Below are positions 35,919-45,438 of a DNA stretch of 64,000 nucleotides, in pieces; within the stretch, counting starts at the first letter, position 1; each line of letters starts with the position of its first letter. Source of the DNA: an uncultured Winogradskyella sp. (GTDB lineage: Bacteria > Bacteroidota > Bacteroidia > Flavobacteriales > Flavobacteriaceae); the NCBI RefSeq assembly GCF_947498005.1, contig NZ_CANMIW010000006.1, positions 124,001-188,000 on the forward strand, in the 5' to 3' direction. Under the pieces are notes generated by a model. The model did not search any database, was not told the origin of the DNA, and saw only the letters and a list, made by a program, of their open reading frames with translations. A program made the position numbers and the translations under genes.

Positions 35919-37187
35919 ATGGAAGAAACAAAAACCACATACAGACCAACATTAGAAGCTATTGAGGCTGCAGCAGAAAAACTTAGAGGTATTGCTTCTG
36001 TAACACCTTTAGTTAAAAATGCTAGGTATTCTAAAAAATTTGGAGCCAACATTTATTTTAAACGAGAGGATTTGCAAGAAGTCCGATCTTATAAAATTAG
36101 AGGTGCTTATAATAAAATCTCTTCTCTTGATGCTGCTCAAATAGAAAACGGAATTGTATGTGCTAGCGCAGGAAATCATGCACAAGGTGTTGCTATTTCT
36201 TGTAAACTTCTAAAAATACAAGGTACCATATTTATGCCGTCGCCTACACCTGGTCAAAAAATTGAACAAGTAAAAATGTTTGGCGAAGAATTTATTGATG
36301 TTGTTTTAGTTGGCGACACTTTTGACGATGCTTACCATGCAGCTATGCAGCAAAGCGAAGAGATGAGTAAAACTTTTGTTCATCCTTTTGATGATGAAAA
36401 AGTCATTGAAGGACAAGCAACCGTTGGTTTAGAAATAATTGACCAAGCAAAAGAGCATCCTATTGATTATGTTTTTGTTCCTGTTGGTGGTGGTGGATTA
36501 GCTTCTGGTTTATCTTCGGTTTTTAAATTATTATCGCCTCAAACAAAAATTATTAGTGTAGAACCAAAAGGTGCTGCTGCAATGCTCACTTCAATTAGAG
36601 CTAATAAAAATATTAAATTAGAATCTATAGATAGCTTTGTAGATGGAGCAGCTGTAAAGCGAGTGGGCGATTTAAATTTTGCGATTTGCAAAGAAAATTT
36701 ACATCGTGTTGTTACTGTAGATGAAGGTAAAATATGCCAAACGATATTAGAATTATATAACAAAGATGCCATTGTTGCTGAACCAGCTGGTGCATTAAGT
36801 CTCTCTGCTTTAGAACAGTTTAAAGACGAGATTAAAGGAAAAAATATCGTTTGTGTTATTAGTGGAAGTAACAATGATATTACACGTACTGCCGAAATCA
36901 AAGAACGTGCACTACTCTACGCTAATCTTAAACATTACTTCATTGTTAAATTCCCACAACGTACAGGTGCTTTGCGTGATTTTGTTGTAGATATATTAGG
37001 ACCAAACGATGATATCACGCACTTCGAATACACAAAAAAAGCAAATCGCGAAAATGACGTTGCAGTCGTTGGTATACAATTAAAATCGCCCGAAGATTTA
37101 GAACCATTAATATCAAAAATGAAACTTCATAAGTTCTTTGGAGATTACCTCAACGATAAACCCGATTTATTTCAATTCTTAGTTTAA
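35919..37187 (+). CDS. ilvA: threonine ammonia-lyase (threonine dehydratase)
   Basis: A 422-residue PLP enzyme making 2-oxobutyrate from threonine, the committed step to isoleucine. The PLP lysine lies in [24 protein letters not shown] and the phosphate-binding VGGGGLASG loop are present. The C-terminal 90 residues form a single ACT-like regulatory domain ([22 protein letters not shown]). This is the one-domain form and not the two-domain form of E. coli IlvA. Confidence 0.94.
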   Translation: MEETKTTYRPTLEAIEAAAEKLRGIASVTPLVKNARYSKKFGANIYFKREDLQEVRSYKIRGAYNKISSLDAAQIENGIVCASAGNHAQGVAISCKLLKIQGTIFMPSPTPGQKIEQVKMFGEEFIDVVLVGDTFDDAYHAAMQQSEEMSKTFVHPFDDEKVIEGQATVGLEIIDQAKEHPIDYVFVPVGGGGLASGLSSVFKLLSPQTKIISVEPKGAAAMLTSIRANKNIKLESIDSFVDGAAVKRVGDLNFAICKENLHRVVTVDEGKICQTILELYNKDAIVAEPAGALSLSALEQFKDEIKGKNIVCVISGSNNDITRTAEIKERALLYANLKHYFIVKFPQRTGALRDFVVDILGPNDDITHFEYTKKANRENDVAVVGIQLKSPEDLEPLISKMKLHKFFGDYLNDKPDLFQFLV

Positions 37188-37197
37188 AACAACAATC

Positions 37198-38775
37198 ATG
37201 AATATTCCAGAAGAGTTTCAAATTAAATCCTTAATTAACCAAAACACCTATTTAGCTGAAGGTGGCTTAATACCTTGGAGAGGAGAAACTTCAAAGGTGT
37301 ATTCAACTATATCTTCTACTACGGACTATGCACCAACACTACTAGGTACAATTCCTACGCTAGGCAAAAAAGAAGCTTTAAGAGCATTAGATTCTGCAGA
37401 ATCTGCATACAAGAAAGGACAAGGTTTATGGCCAACAATGAAGGTTGAAGACCGCATTGTTTGCATGGAGAAGTTTGTGGAACAAATGAAAACCAAGCGC
37501 GCTGAAGTTGTAAAATTACTAATGTGGGAAATTGGTAAAAACCTTCCAGACTCTGAAAAAGAGTTTGACAGAACTGTGGAGTACATATACGACACCATTG
37601 AAGATTATAAACAAATGGATCGTGATAGTGCTAAATTTGTTAAGAGCTCTGGTGTAAATGCACATATCCGAAGAGGGCCTTTAGGTGTTGTACTTTGTTT
37701 AGGCCCTTATAATTACCCATTAAATGAAACATTTGCTTTATTGATTCCCGCCTTAATTTTGGGAAACACAGTTGTTTTTAAGCCAGCAAAGCATGGTGTT
37801 TTATTAATATCACCTTTACTAGAAGCCTTTAGAGATAGTTTTCCTAAAGGAGCTGTCAATATTATTTATGGACGCGGAAGAACCGTTGCTGCACCAATTA
37901 TGCAATCCGGAAAAGTTGATGTTTTAGCTTTAATAGGAAATAGCAAATCCGCAAATGCTTTACAAAATCAGCATCCTAAAAGTAATCGGTTACGTTTAGT
38001 TTTAGGTTTAGAAGCAAAAAACCCTGCAATTGTCTTACCAGATGCAGATTTAGATTTAGCCATAGACGAATGTATTGCAGGTTCAACTTCATTTAATGGT
38101 CAGCGATGTACTGCTTTAAAAGTGCTATACGTACATGAAGCTGTTGTGGAAGAATTTAACAAACGATTTGCAGCAAAAGTAGATGCACTTAAATTTGCAA
38201 ATCCATGGGAAGATGGCGCTAAACTAACACCATTACCAGAACCAGATAAACCATTATATATTCAAAGTTTAATTGATGATGCTTTAGAAAAAGGAGCTTC
38301 AGTCATTAACACCAAAGGAGGAGAAACTACAGAAAATTATATTTTTCCTGCCGTTTTATATCCTGTAACTAAAGAAATGAGAGTGTTTCAAGAAGAACAA
38401 TTTGGGCCAGTTATTCCAATAGTACCATTTTCAGATATTGAAGAACCTTTAGATGATATGGCAGAGTCAAACTACGGACAACAAGTAAGTTTATTTGGTA
38501 AAGATGTAAACACCTTAGCACCATTGATTGATACACTTGTAAATTTAGTATGTAGAGTGAATTTAAACAGTTCTTGTCAGCGCGGACCAGATGTTTATCC
38601 ATTTACAGGACGAAAAGATTCAGCAGTTGCCACTTTAAGTGTTCATGACGCCTTACGTTCTTTTTCAATTAGAACTTTTGTAGCATCAAAAGACAACGAC
38701 TACAATAATGATATTTTAAAAGATTTAATGGATTCAAAAGCTTCAAATTTTGTGAGCACTGATTATATTCTATAA
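37198..38775 (+). CDS. gapN: NADP-dependent glyceraldehyde-3-phosphate dehydrogenase (non-phosphorylating, GapN-like)
   Basis: A 525-residue aldehyde dehydrogenase superfamily enzyme. [20 protein letters not shown], the catalytic Glu in [10 protein letters not shown], the catalytic Cys in [10 protein letters not shown] and EEQFGPVIP are present. The PYNYPLNE and QRCTA segments match GapN, which oxidises glyceraldehyde-3-phosphate straight to 3-phosphoglycerate with NADPH formation. It lies 10 bp after ilvA, so it is co-transcribed; NADPH supply for IlvC and GltBD would make sense of that, though this is inference. Confidence 0.85.
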   Translation: MNIPEEFQIKSLINQNTYLAEGGLIPWRGETSKVYSTISSTTDYAPTLLGTIPTLGKKEALRALDSAESAYKKGQGLWPTMKVEDRIVCMEKFVEQMKTKRAEVVKLLMWEIGKNLPDSEKEFDRTVEYIYDTIEDYKQMDRDSAKFVKSSGVNAHIRRGPLGVVLCLGPYNYPLNETFALLIPALILGNTVVFKPAKHGVLLISPLLEAFRDSFPKGAVNIIYGRGRTVAAPIMQSGKVDVLALIGNSKSANALQNQHPKSNRLRLVLGLEAKNPAIVLPDADLDLAIDECIAGSTSFNGQRCTALKVLYVHEAVVEEFNKRFAAKVDALKFANPWEDGAKLTPLPEPDKPLYIQSLIDDALEKGASVINTKGGETTENYIFPAVLYPVTKEMRVFQEEQFGPVIPIVPFSDIEEPLDDMAESNYGQQVSLFGKDVNTLAPLIDTLVNLVCRVNLNSSCQRGPDVYPFTGRKDSAVATLSVHDALRSFSIRTFVASKDNDYNNDILKDLMDSKASNFVSTDYIL

Positions 38776-38908
38776 TTTATAGTACTAAGAATTAATGATT
38801 TATATAATATTCACAATTTAATTTAAAAATATTGCGAAATTCCTAATTCTTTTCAAATAACAATAGACACTAAGACCTTTATTCAATATTAATTTATAAT
38901 TTTACGTA

Positions 38909-38974
38909 ATGATTACAACGACAAATAAAAACGAAAGACCCATTAGTTTGCCAATACGCAGACGACGTCGCTAA
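38909..38974 (+). CDS. putative arginine leader peptide 1 (21 aa, ends RRRRR)
   Basis: ATG at 38909 opens a 21-codon frame whose last five codons are CGC AGA CGA CGT CGC, all arginine, followed directly by TAA. Four of the five are CGN codons, while AGA dominates in this AT-rich genome, so the run is not compositional noise. Its position, 264 bp before the first gene of an arginine operon, is that of an amino-acid-sensing leader peptide: ribosomes would stall on it when charged tRNA-Arg is scarce. The palindromic octamer CGACGTCG (38963-38970) formed by these codons can pair with the same octamer at 39107-39114 in leader 2. Confidence 0.7.
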   Translation: MITTTNKNERPISLPIRRRRR

Positions 38975-39025
38975 TGCTATTACTTCAAAAGCCAATTAGT
39001 TAATCCGTTTTTATATTTATTAATC

Positions 39026-39121
39026 ATGAATCATTTTCCAAATACATTTTTCTTTTTAGGTACAGTTATTGAAAAATATAACAATGTATTAGTACGTCGC
39101 AATTTTCGACGTCGCCCTTAG
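39026..39121 (+). CDS. putative arginine leader peptide 2 (31 aa, ends RRNFRRRP)
   Basis: ATG at 39026 opens a 31-codon frame with an aromatic N-terminal half and the end V-RR-NF-RRR-P (CGT CGC AAT TTT CGA CGT CGC CCT TAG). Five of the last eight residues are arginine, again with CGN codons. It lies 51 bp after leader 1 and 116 bp before the GNAT gene. Its Arg codons form a small hairpin (39094-39112). Two successive Arg-rich leaders upstream of one arg operon suggest tandem or mutually exclusive sensing. Whether it is translated cannot be shown from sequence alone. Confidence 0.65.
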   Translation: MNHFPNTFFFLGTVIEKYNNVLVRRNFRRRP

Positions 39122-39237
39122 GGTGTACTTCTATTTATAGAACTTAGGTGTGTCCAGTTCTGCTTATAAAGCCAAATTCCTGACGAAAGGAATCTCAAAA
39201 CAAAAAATTACAATTTTAATACTAAAACTCAATAACA

Positions 39238-39876
39238 ATGAAAATTGTCATTGCTGATAAATCACATAGCATATACGCAGAAACGATATGCAACACTATT
39301 GCAGATGCTGCTCAAGTTAGAGGTACTGGTATTGCAAAGCGAAAACCAGAATATATTATTTCTAAAATGGAAAATGGCAATGCGGTTATCGCATTAGATG
39401 ACGACAAATTTGCTGGTTTTTGCTACATAGAAGCTTGGGGACACGGCAAATTTGTTGCTAATTCTGGCTTAATTGTTCATCCAGATTTCAGAAATCAAGG
39501 GCTAGCTAAGAAAATTAAAAAAGTCATCTTCGAACATTCTAGAACAAAATTCCCAGACTCTAAGGTATTTAGTATCACAACTGGTTTAGCAGTTATGAAA
39601 ATGAATAGTGAATTAGGTTACAAACCTGTTACGTTTTCAGAATTAACAGACGACCAATCCTTTTGGAAAGGTTGCCAAACCTGCAAGAATTTTGATGTTT
39701 TAACAAGAACAGAACAAAAGATGTGCTTATGTACAGGCATGCTATACGACCCTAAAAAAACTGAAGAAACAAAACCAAAAGAACACAATTACGATAAAAA
39801 GGCATGGATAAGATTGAAAAATCTAAAACAAACTATGTTCCTAAAAAAAGATAAAAAAGATGAACCTAGCAATTAA
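39238..39876 (+). CDS. GNAT-family acyltransferase, probable first enzyme of arginine synthesis
   Basis: A 212-residue GNAT protein. The acyl-CoA-binding motif is seen in VHPDFRNQGLAKKI (R85-x-Q-G-x-A). The C-terminal extension holds four cysteines, GCQTC (C146, C149) and CLC (C163, C165), which look like a metal site. It is the first gene of the arginine operon, which has no classical argA or argJ, so it is the likely glutamate N-acyltransferase. As I recall, Bacteroides genetics pointed to a GNAT protein as N-succinylglutamate synthase. Acetyl versus succinyl donor cannot be read from this sequence, though the transcarbamylase downstream favours succinyl. Confidence 0.75.
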   Translation: MKIVIADKSHSIYAETICNTIADAAQVRGTGIAKRKPEYIISKMENGNAVIALDDDKFAGFCYIEAWGHGKFVANSGLIVHPDFRNQGLAKKIKKVIFEHSRTKFPDSKVFSITTGLAVMKMNSELGYKPVTFSELTDDQSFWKGCQTCKNFDVLTRTEQKMCLCTGMLYDPKKTEETKPKEHNYDKKAWIRLKNLKQTMFLKKDKKDEPSN

Positions 39877-39917
39877 ATGCGAACTCATTTTACAAGTGAA
39901 AACAATATAGTAGAAAA

Positions 39918-41102
39918 ATGAAAAAGAAATTAGTAATAGCATATAGTGGTGGATTAGACACCTCTTATTGCGCAGTAAGTTTATCAAAAGAATACGATGT
40001 GCATGCTGTAAGTGTAAACACAGGTGGCTTCAATACTGAAGAGATTAATCACATAGAAAGTAATGCTTATAAAATGGGTGTTTCTACCTATAAAAACATT
40101 GATGCAGTAGCTACGTTTTACAATAAAGTAGTCAAGTATTTAATTTTCGGGAATGTCTTAAAAAATGCAACATACCCATTATCTGTAAGTGCAGAACGTA
40201 TTATTCAAGCCATAGAAATTATTGAATATGCTAAAAGTATTGATGCAGAATACATTGCTCACGGCAGTACAGGCGCAGGAAACGACCAAGTACGTTTTGA
40301 CATGATTTTTCAAACCTTAGCACCTGGTATTAAAATTATAACACCAATTAGAGATCAAAAATTAACCAGACAAGAAGAAATAGACTATTTAAAATCTGAA
40401 GGAATTGACATGAATTGGGAGAAATCTAAATATTCAGTAAACAAAGGACTTTGGGGAACAAGTGTTGGTGGTGTAGAAACTTTAAAATCTGAAAAGCCTT
40501 TACCAAGTGAAGCTTATCCATCTCAATTAGTAAAAGAAGGAGAAGAAAAAGTAACACTAACATTTAAAAATGGAGAGTTTGTTGCTTTAAACGGACAAGA
40601 AAATGCACCAGAAGTAAATATTGAAAACTTAAATAACATTGCTTCTGCGTATGCTATTGGAAGAGATATTCATGTTGGAGATACTATTGTTGGCACAAAA
40701 GGACGCGTTGGTTTTGAAGCTGCTGCCGCTTTAATTACAGTGAAAGCACATCATTTATTAGAAAAACATACGTTGACTAAATGGCAATTGCAGCACAAAG
40801 AGTACTTATCTAGTTTTTACGGCATGCATTTGCATGAAGGTCAGTATTTAGATCCAGTAATGCGAGATACTGAAGCTTTTTTACAAAGTTCTCAAAAAAT
40901 GGTGTCAGGTAATGTGGTAGTGACTTTAAAACCGTATCATTTTTCTTTAGATGGTATTGTGTCTGATCACGACTTAATGTCTAGCGCATTTAGTACCTAC
41001 GGAGAAGAAAACAAAGCTTGGACGGCAGATGACGCCAAAGGGTTTATTAAAATTATTGGAAACCAAAATAAAATTTATCAACAGGTAAATAATTCAGACT
41101 AG
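39918..41102 (+). CDS. argG: argininosuccinate synthase
   Basis: A 394-residue ligase joining citrulline and aspartate with ATP. The PP-loop YSGGLDTSYCAVSL is at residues 9-22. The conserved AHGSTGAGNDQVRFD and the later KYSVNKGLWGTSVGG are present. It is the penultimate step of arginine synthesis; argH lies at the other end of the operon. It follows the GNAT gene by 41 bp. Confidence 0.95.
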   Translation: MKKKLVIAYSGGLDTSYCAVSLSKEYDVHAVSVNTGGFNTEEINHIESNAYKMGVSTYKNIDAVATFYNKVVKYLIFGNVLKNATYPLSVSAERIIQAIEIIEYAKSIDAEYIAHGSTGAGNDQVRFDMIFQTLAPGIKIITPIRDQKLTRQEEIDYLKSEGIDMNWEKSKYSVNKGLWGTSVGGVETLKSEKPLPSEAYPSQLVKEGEEKVTLTFKNGEFVALNGQENAPEVNIENLNNIASAYAIGRDIHVGDTIVGTKGRVGFEAAAALITVKAHHLLEKHTLTKWQLQHKEYLSSFYGMHLHEGQYLDPVMRDTEAFLQSSQKMVSGNVVVTLKPYHFSLDGIVSDHDLMSSAFSTYGEENKAWTADDAKGFIKIIGNQNKIYQQVNNSD

Positions 41103-41181
41103 ACCTAGCAGGTTTATAAAACCTTGTAGGTTTCAAACTAAAAATCAGGTTGAATTAAAAAGATTCCCATTTTCATGGGAA
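41101..41181. repeat. palindromic intergenic repeats between argG and argC
   Basis: AGACCTAGCAGGTTT (41101-41115) folds with the following AAACCTTGTAGGT and recurs exactly at 47152-47166. A second hairpin TTCCCAT-TTTC-ATGGGAA (41164-41181) sits just before the argC start. Both are REP-like units of a kind repeated through this operon. Confidence 0.55.
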
Positions 41182-41187
41182 ATAGAT

Positions 41188-42171
41188 ATGAAAAAATTAG
41201 AAACAGGAATCATTGGAGGAGCAGGTTATACAGCTGGAGAGTTGATTAGATTATTACTTAACCATCCTAAAACAAACCTTAATTTTGTTTACAGCACATC
41301 TAATGCAGGAAACAAAGTATATAAAGTGCATCAAGATTTAATTGGCTCTACGGATTTAGAATTTACGAGTGAAATTAATTCAGATGTAGATGTATTATTC
41401 TTGTGCCTAGGTCATGGAAATTCAACAGCATTTTTAGAAAAAAATAAATTTTCTGATGATACTAAGATTATTGATTTAAGTAATGATTTTAGGTTAGTTG
41501 CAGACAAGAATTTTGAAGGAAAAGAATTTGTTTACGGTTTACCAGAATTAGATAAAGAAGCTATAAAAACAGCTAAGTACATCGCAAATCCAGGTTGTTT
41601 TGCAACAGCTTTACAACTTGCACTTTTGCCTTTAGCAGCAAAAGGTTTACTAACTAATGACGTACATATTAATGCTGTTACTGGAGCAACTGGCGCAGGA
41701 ACATCATTATCTGCTACAACGCATTTTACTTGGAGAGACAACAATTTTTCGCACTATAAAGCATTTAATCATCAACATTTAGGAGAAATCAACCAAACGG
41801 TAAAACAATTACAGAGTAACTTTAATTCCGAAATCAATTTTATGCCAAATAGAGGCGATTTTTCAAGAGGGATTTTTGCTACAACATACACAAAGTTTGA
41901 AGGTTCTCTAGAAGATGCTAAAACACTCTACAAAACCTATTATAAAGACGCAGTATTTACTGTTGTTTCTGATGAAAGTATATTTTTAAAACAAGTGGTA
42001 AATACCAATAAATGTATAATTAGTCTTGAAAAACACGGCAATAAATTACTAATCACAAGTGCAATCGATAATTTATTAAAAGGTGCTTCTGGCGCAGCAG
42101 TGCAAAACATGAATTTAATGTATGGATATGAAGAAACAGAAGGATTACAATTAAAGGCGAATTATTTTTAA
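41188..42171 (+). CDS. argC: N-acyl-gamma-glutamyl-phosphate reductase
   Basis: A 327-residue NADPH-dependent reductase giving N-acylglutamate semialdehyde. The N-terminal nucleotide-binding motif is GIIGGAGYTAGELIRLL. The catalytic Cys is in YIANPGCFATALQL and the conserved His in HYKAFNHQHLGEI. Acyl group may be succinyl rather than acetyl (see the transcarbamylase). Confidence 0.94.
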   Translation: MKKLETGIIGGAGYTAGELIRLLLNHPKTNLNFVYSTSNAGNKVYKVHQDLIGSTDLEFTSEINSDVDVLFLCLGHGNSTAFLEKNKFSDDTKIIDLSNDFRLVADKNFEGKEFVYGLPELDKEAIKTAKYIANPGCFATALQLALLPLAAKGLLTNDVHINAVTGATGAGTSLSATTHFTWRDNNFSHYKAFNHQHLGEINQTVKQLQSNFNSEINFMPNRGDFSRGIFATTYTKFEGSLEDAKTLYKTYYKDAVFTVVSDESIFLKQVVNTNKCIISLEKHGNKLLITSAIDNLLKGASGAAVQNMNLMYGYEETEGLQLKANYF

Positions 42172-42176
42172 ACATC

Positions 42177-42244
42177 TGTCATTCCTGCGCAGGCAGGAAT
42201 CCACTCGTAAAAAAAATTAGATTCCTGCCTGCGAAGGAATGACA
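42177..42244. repeat. REP/MITE-like palindromic element between argC and proC
   Basis: A 68-bp element bounded by TGTCATTCC and GGAATGACA. Each arm contains its own palindrome (TTCCTGCGCAGGCAGGAA; ATTCCTGCCTGCGAAGGAAT). The same family recurs at 47174 and 49094. Confidence 0.7.
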
Positions 42245-42314
42245 AAACATCAATAAATTATTTAGACAACAGTAAGCACTAATTACTACTAACTAAAAAC
42301 TAACAACTATAAAG

Positions 42315-43115
42315 ATGAAAATAGCAATCATAGGAACCGGAAATTTAGGAAAGGCCATTGCAAAAGGATTGATTACAACCAATGCTATTACATCCTTGTA
42401 TTTAACCAAACGTAATTTAAATTCTATTAGTGAATTTGAAGGCTATAAAGACGTTATCTTAACTTCAGATAATATTGAAGCCGTTAAAAATTCAGACATC
42501 TTAATTTTTGCGGTACAACCATCGCACATGGAGAAAATATTGGTCGCTATAAAACCTTTACTTCATGAAAACCATGTACTGATTTCTACCATTACAGGAT
42601 TTTCAATTGAAAAAATGGAAAACATTGTGGGAGATGATAAGATTTTAATAAGAGCTATGCCAAATACAGCTATTGCTGTTGGTAAATCAATGACGTGTCT
42701 GTGTAGTAATGGAAATGGAAAAAACAGAATAAAAGTCGCAGAAGCCATATTTAATAATTTAGGGACTTCTATTGTAATTCCGGAAATTAAAATGCAAGCT
42801 GCTACTGTAATTTGCGCTAGCGGAATTGCCTTTTGGATGCGCTTAATTAGAGCAACCACTCAAGCGGCAATTCAACTTGGATTTGAAGCCAAAGAAGCCC
42901 AAGAATTAGCCATGCATACTTGCGAAGGAGCTGCAAGTTTATTAATTACAACTGGCAATCATCCAGAACAAGAAATAGACAAAGTAACAACACCAAAGGG
43001 CTGTACCATTGAAGGCTTAAATGAAATGGAACATAAAGGATTAAGCTCATCTTTAATTCAGGGAATGATAGCATCATTCGACAAAATTAACAGTATTAAA
43101 ACCGACCAGTTATGA
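42315..43115 (+). CDS. proC: pyrroline-5-carboxylate reductase
   Basis: A 266-residue enzyme reducing pyrroline-5-carboxylate to proline. The N-terminal Rossmann motif is IAIIGTGNLGKAIAKGL. The C-terminal signature TTPKGCTIEGLNEMEHKGL corresponds to the usual TSPGGTT-type P5CR motif, here with a Cys. It ends inside the start of argD (4-bp overlap), so proline and arginine genes are translated together. Confidence 0.93.
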   Translation: MKIAIIGTGNLGKAIAKGLITTNAITSLYLTKRNLNSISEFEGYKDVILTSDNIEAVKNSDILIFAVQPSHMEKILVAIKPLLHENHVLISTITGFSIEKMENIVGDDKILIRAMPNTAIAVGKSMTCLCSNGNGKNRIKVAEAIFNNLGTSIVIPEIKMQAATVICASGIAFWMRLIRATTQAAIQLGFEAKEAQELAMHTCEGAASLLITTGNHPEQEIDKVTTPKGCTIEGLNEMEHKGLSSSLIQGMIASFDKINSIKTDQL

Positions 43116-44236
43116 ATTTATTTGATGTTTATCCTTTGTTCAACATAACACCTGTAAAAGGGAAAGATGTCTATGTTTACGATGAAAATAACACAAAATA
43201 TCTCGACTTATATGGAGGTCATGCTGTAATATCCATAGGGCATTCTCACCCAGAATATGTAAAAAGCATTAGCAATCAAGTCAATCAATTAGGATTTTAT
43301 AGTAACTCTATTCAAAATCCTTTACAAGTTGAATTAGCTCAGAAATTAGGAAAATTATCTGGTTGCGAAGATTATCAATTGTTCTTATGTAACTCTGGAG
43401 CAGAAGCCAATGAAAATGCGTTGAAATTAGCTTCTTTTCATACTAACAAAAGTAAAATAGTTTCATTTAAAAATTCATTTCACGGCAGAACGTCTGCTGC
43501 AGTTGCCGCAACTGACAATCCTAAAATAGTAGCACCAATTAATGCACAACAACAGGTTGAGTTTTTAGAATTAGACGATTTAGATAGCCTAAATGCAGTA
43601 GTATCAAAAGGAGATGTTTGTGCTGTTATTATAGAAACTATTCAAGGTATTGGTGGATTAGATGAAGTTTCTACCGAATTTTATAAAGAAATTAGTGCTG
43701 CATGTAAACAACACGGAACACTTTTAATTGCAGATGAAATTCAATGCGGATTTGGAAGAACCGGAGATTTTTTCGCTTTTCAAAAACATGGTATTGAACC
43801 CGATATTATTTCCATAGCAAAAGGAATGGGTAATGGCTTTCCAATTGGAGGCATTTTAATCCACCCGAATATAAAAGCATCTTATGGTTTGTTAGGAACC
43901 ACTTTTGGTGGCAATCATTTAGCATGTGCAGCATCAATAGCGGTTTTAGATGTATTAGAGAAAGAGAATTTAATGCAACATGCTAAAGAAATTTCAAAAT
44001 ACTTCATTGCACAAGCACAAGGAACTCCACAAATAAAAAACATAAAAGGTAGAGGGTTAATGTTGGGATTAGAATTTGAATTTCCAATTGCAGACTTAAG
44101 AAAATCTTTAATTCACGATCAACATATTTTCACAGGAAGCGCTAAAAACCCTAATTTATTAAGAATTCTACCACCATTAACGGTAAAAAAGGAACATGTT
44201 GATACATTTTTCGACGCCTTAAAAAAAACACTATAA
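43112..44236 (+). CDS. argD: acylornithine aminotransferase
   Basis: A 374-residue class III PLP transaminase converting N-acylglutamate semialdehyde to N-acylornithine. Motifs: NSGAEANENALKLA, then LLIADEIQCGFGRTGDFFAF. The PLP lysine is in IISIAKGMGNGFPIGG. With a succinylated pathway the product would be N-succinylornithine. Starts inside proC and ends 2 bp before proA. Confidence 0.92.
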   Translation: MNLFDVYPLFNITPVKGKDVYVYDENNTKYLDLYGGHAVISIGHSHPEYVKSISNQVNQLGFYSNSIQNPLQVELAQKLGKLSGCEDYQLFLCNSGAEANENALKLASFHTNKSKIVSFKNSFHGRTSAAVAATDNPKIVAPINAQQQVEFLELDDLDSLNAVVSKGDVCAVIIETIQGIGGLDEVSTEFYKEISAACKQHGTLLIADEIQCGFGRTGDFFAFQKHGIEPDIISIAKGMGNGFPIGGILIHPNIKASYGLLGTTFGGNHLACAASIAVLDVLEKENLMQHAKEISKYFIAQAQGTPQIKNIKGRGLMLGLEFEFPIADLRKSLIHDQHIFTGSAKNPNLLRILPPLTVKKEHVDTFFDALKKTL

Positions 44237-44238
44237 CT

Positions 44239-45435
44239 ATGAATACTTTATTATCCATAGACAAAAGAAATTCAGTTTTACTTAAAATGGCTGCGCTTTT
44301 AGAAAAAGAAAGAGCCCAAATAATTGCCATAAATAAAACAGATTTAGACGCTTATAATGGCGACGATATCTCAATGTACGACAGACTAAAGGTTGACGAT
44401 TCTAAGGTAGATGAAATGATTGCTGCTGCAAAACACCTAGCGTCTCAAGAAGATCCTGTTGGCAAAGAACGTTTTAGTTTTAAGCATGATAATGGCATGC
44501 AAGTGTATAATAAAACGGCATCTTTTGGAACGGTTTTAATCATTTATGAGTCTCGACCAGATGTTACTGTTGAAGCAGCCGGAATTGCATTTAAATCTGG
44601 AAACAAAATACTTTTAAAAGGTGGAAAGGAATCTTTAAAATCGAACTTAAAAATTGTTGAACTCTGGCATCAAGCATTAATAGCATGCGATGCTTCTACC
44701 GATTGGGTAGAATATATGCAATTTAACAGAACAGAAACACAAGCATTCTTAGAAAAACCAACACAAAAGGTCGATTTAATTGTACCTCGTGGAGGCGAAC
44801 GATTAATCGCTTTTGTAAAAGAACACGCTACATGTCCTGTTATAATCAGTGGTAGAGGCAACAATTTTGTTTATGTGAATAAAGAAGCTGACCTTAAAAT
44901 TGCACTAGATATTATTATCAACGGTAAAACAGCTAAAATATCGGCTTGTAATGCGGTAGATAAAGTTCTGATTGATAAAAATCTTCCAAATAAAGAAGCA
45001 TTCATAAAAACATTAATTTCAAAATTGAAAGCGTATAATGTTGAAATCTTAGGAGATGAAAACATTTCAAAATTTGATACTATAGAAACGATAAATTCGG
45101 ATTCTATTTGGCATGAAGAATTCTTGGATTATAAAATTGTAATTGGAGAAATTGCATCAAATCAAGATGCTATTGCTTGGATAAATACATATTCAGGAGG
45201 TCATTCATCCTCTATTATAACAACAAATAAAGACGCAGCGAAACTCTTCATGGAAAATGTAGATACAGCAGCTGTTTATCACAATGCATCTACACGTTTT
45301 ACTGATGGAGGACAACTAGGTTTAGGTGGAGAATTAGCCATAAGCACAGACAAATTACACCAAAGAGGACCAATAGGATTACAACATTTAGTCACTAATA
45401 AATGGTACGTTTTCGGAAATGGACAAACACGATAA
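44239..45435 (+). CDS. proA: glutamate-5-semialdehyde dehydrogenase (gamma-glutamyl phosphate reductase)
   Basis: A 398-residue member of the aldehyde dehydrogenase superfamily, second step of proline synthesis. IIYESRPDVTVEAAGIAFKS, LIVPRGGERLIAFV, the catalytic Cys in KISACNAVDKVLI and VYHNASTRFTDGGQLGLG are typical ProA blocks. It lies between argD and proB (gaps of 2-3 bp). Confidence 0.95.
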   Translation: MNTLLSIDKRNSVLLKMAALLEKERAQIIAINKTDLDAYNGDDISMYDRLKVDDSKVDEMIAAAKHLASQEDPVGKERFSFKHDNGMQVYNKTASFGTVLIIYESRPDVTVEAAGIAFKSGNKILLKGGKESLKSNLKIVELWHQALIACDASTDWVEYMQFNRTETQAFLEKPTQKVDLIVPRGGERLIAFVKEHATCPVIISGRGNNFVYVNKEADLKIALDIIINGKTAKISACNAVDKVLIDKNLPNKEAFIKTLISKLKAYNVEILGDENISKFDTIETINSDSIWHEEFLDYKIVIGEIASNQDAIAWINTYSGGHSSSIITTNKDAAKLFMENVDTAAVYHNASTRFTDGGQLGLGGELAISTDKLHQRGPIGLQHLVTNKWYVFGNGQTR

Positions 45436-45438
45436 ATA

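Larger units (their letters stand above)
38776..39237. other. leader region of the arginine operon
   Basis: A 462-bp stretch without a long gene. It holds two short reading frames, each ending in a cluster of arginine codons (38909-38974 and 39026-39121). Several hairpins follow: ACGTCG/CGACGT at 39094-39112, AGAACT/AGTTCT and GCTT/AAGC near 39136-39172, and ATTCC/GGAAT near 39177-39193. No hairpin is followed by a clear T run, so an ordinary intrinsic attenuator is not obvious. Confidence 0.6.
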
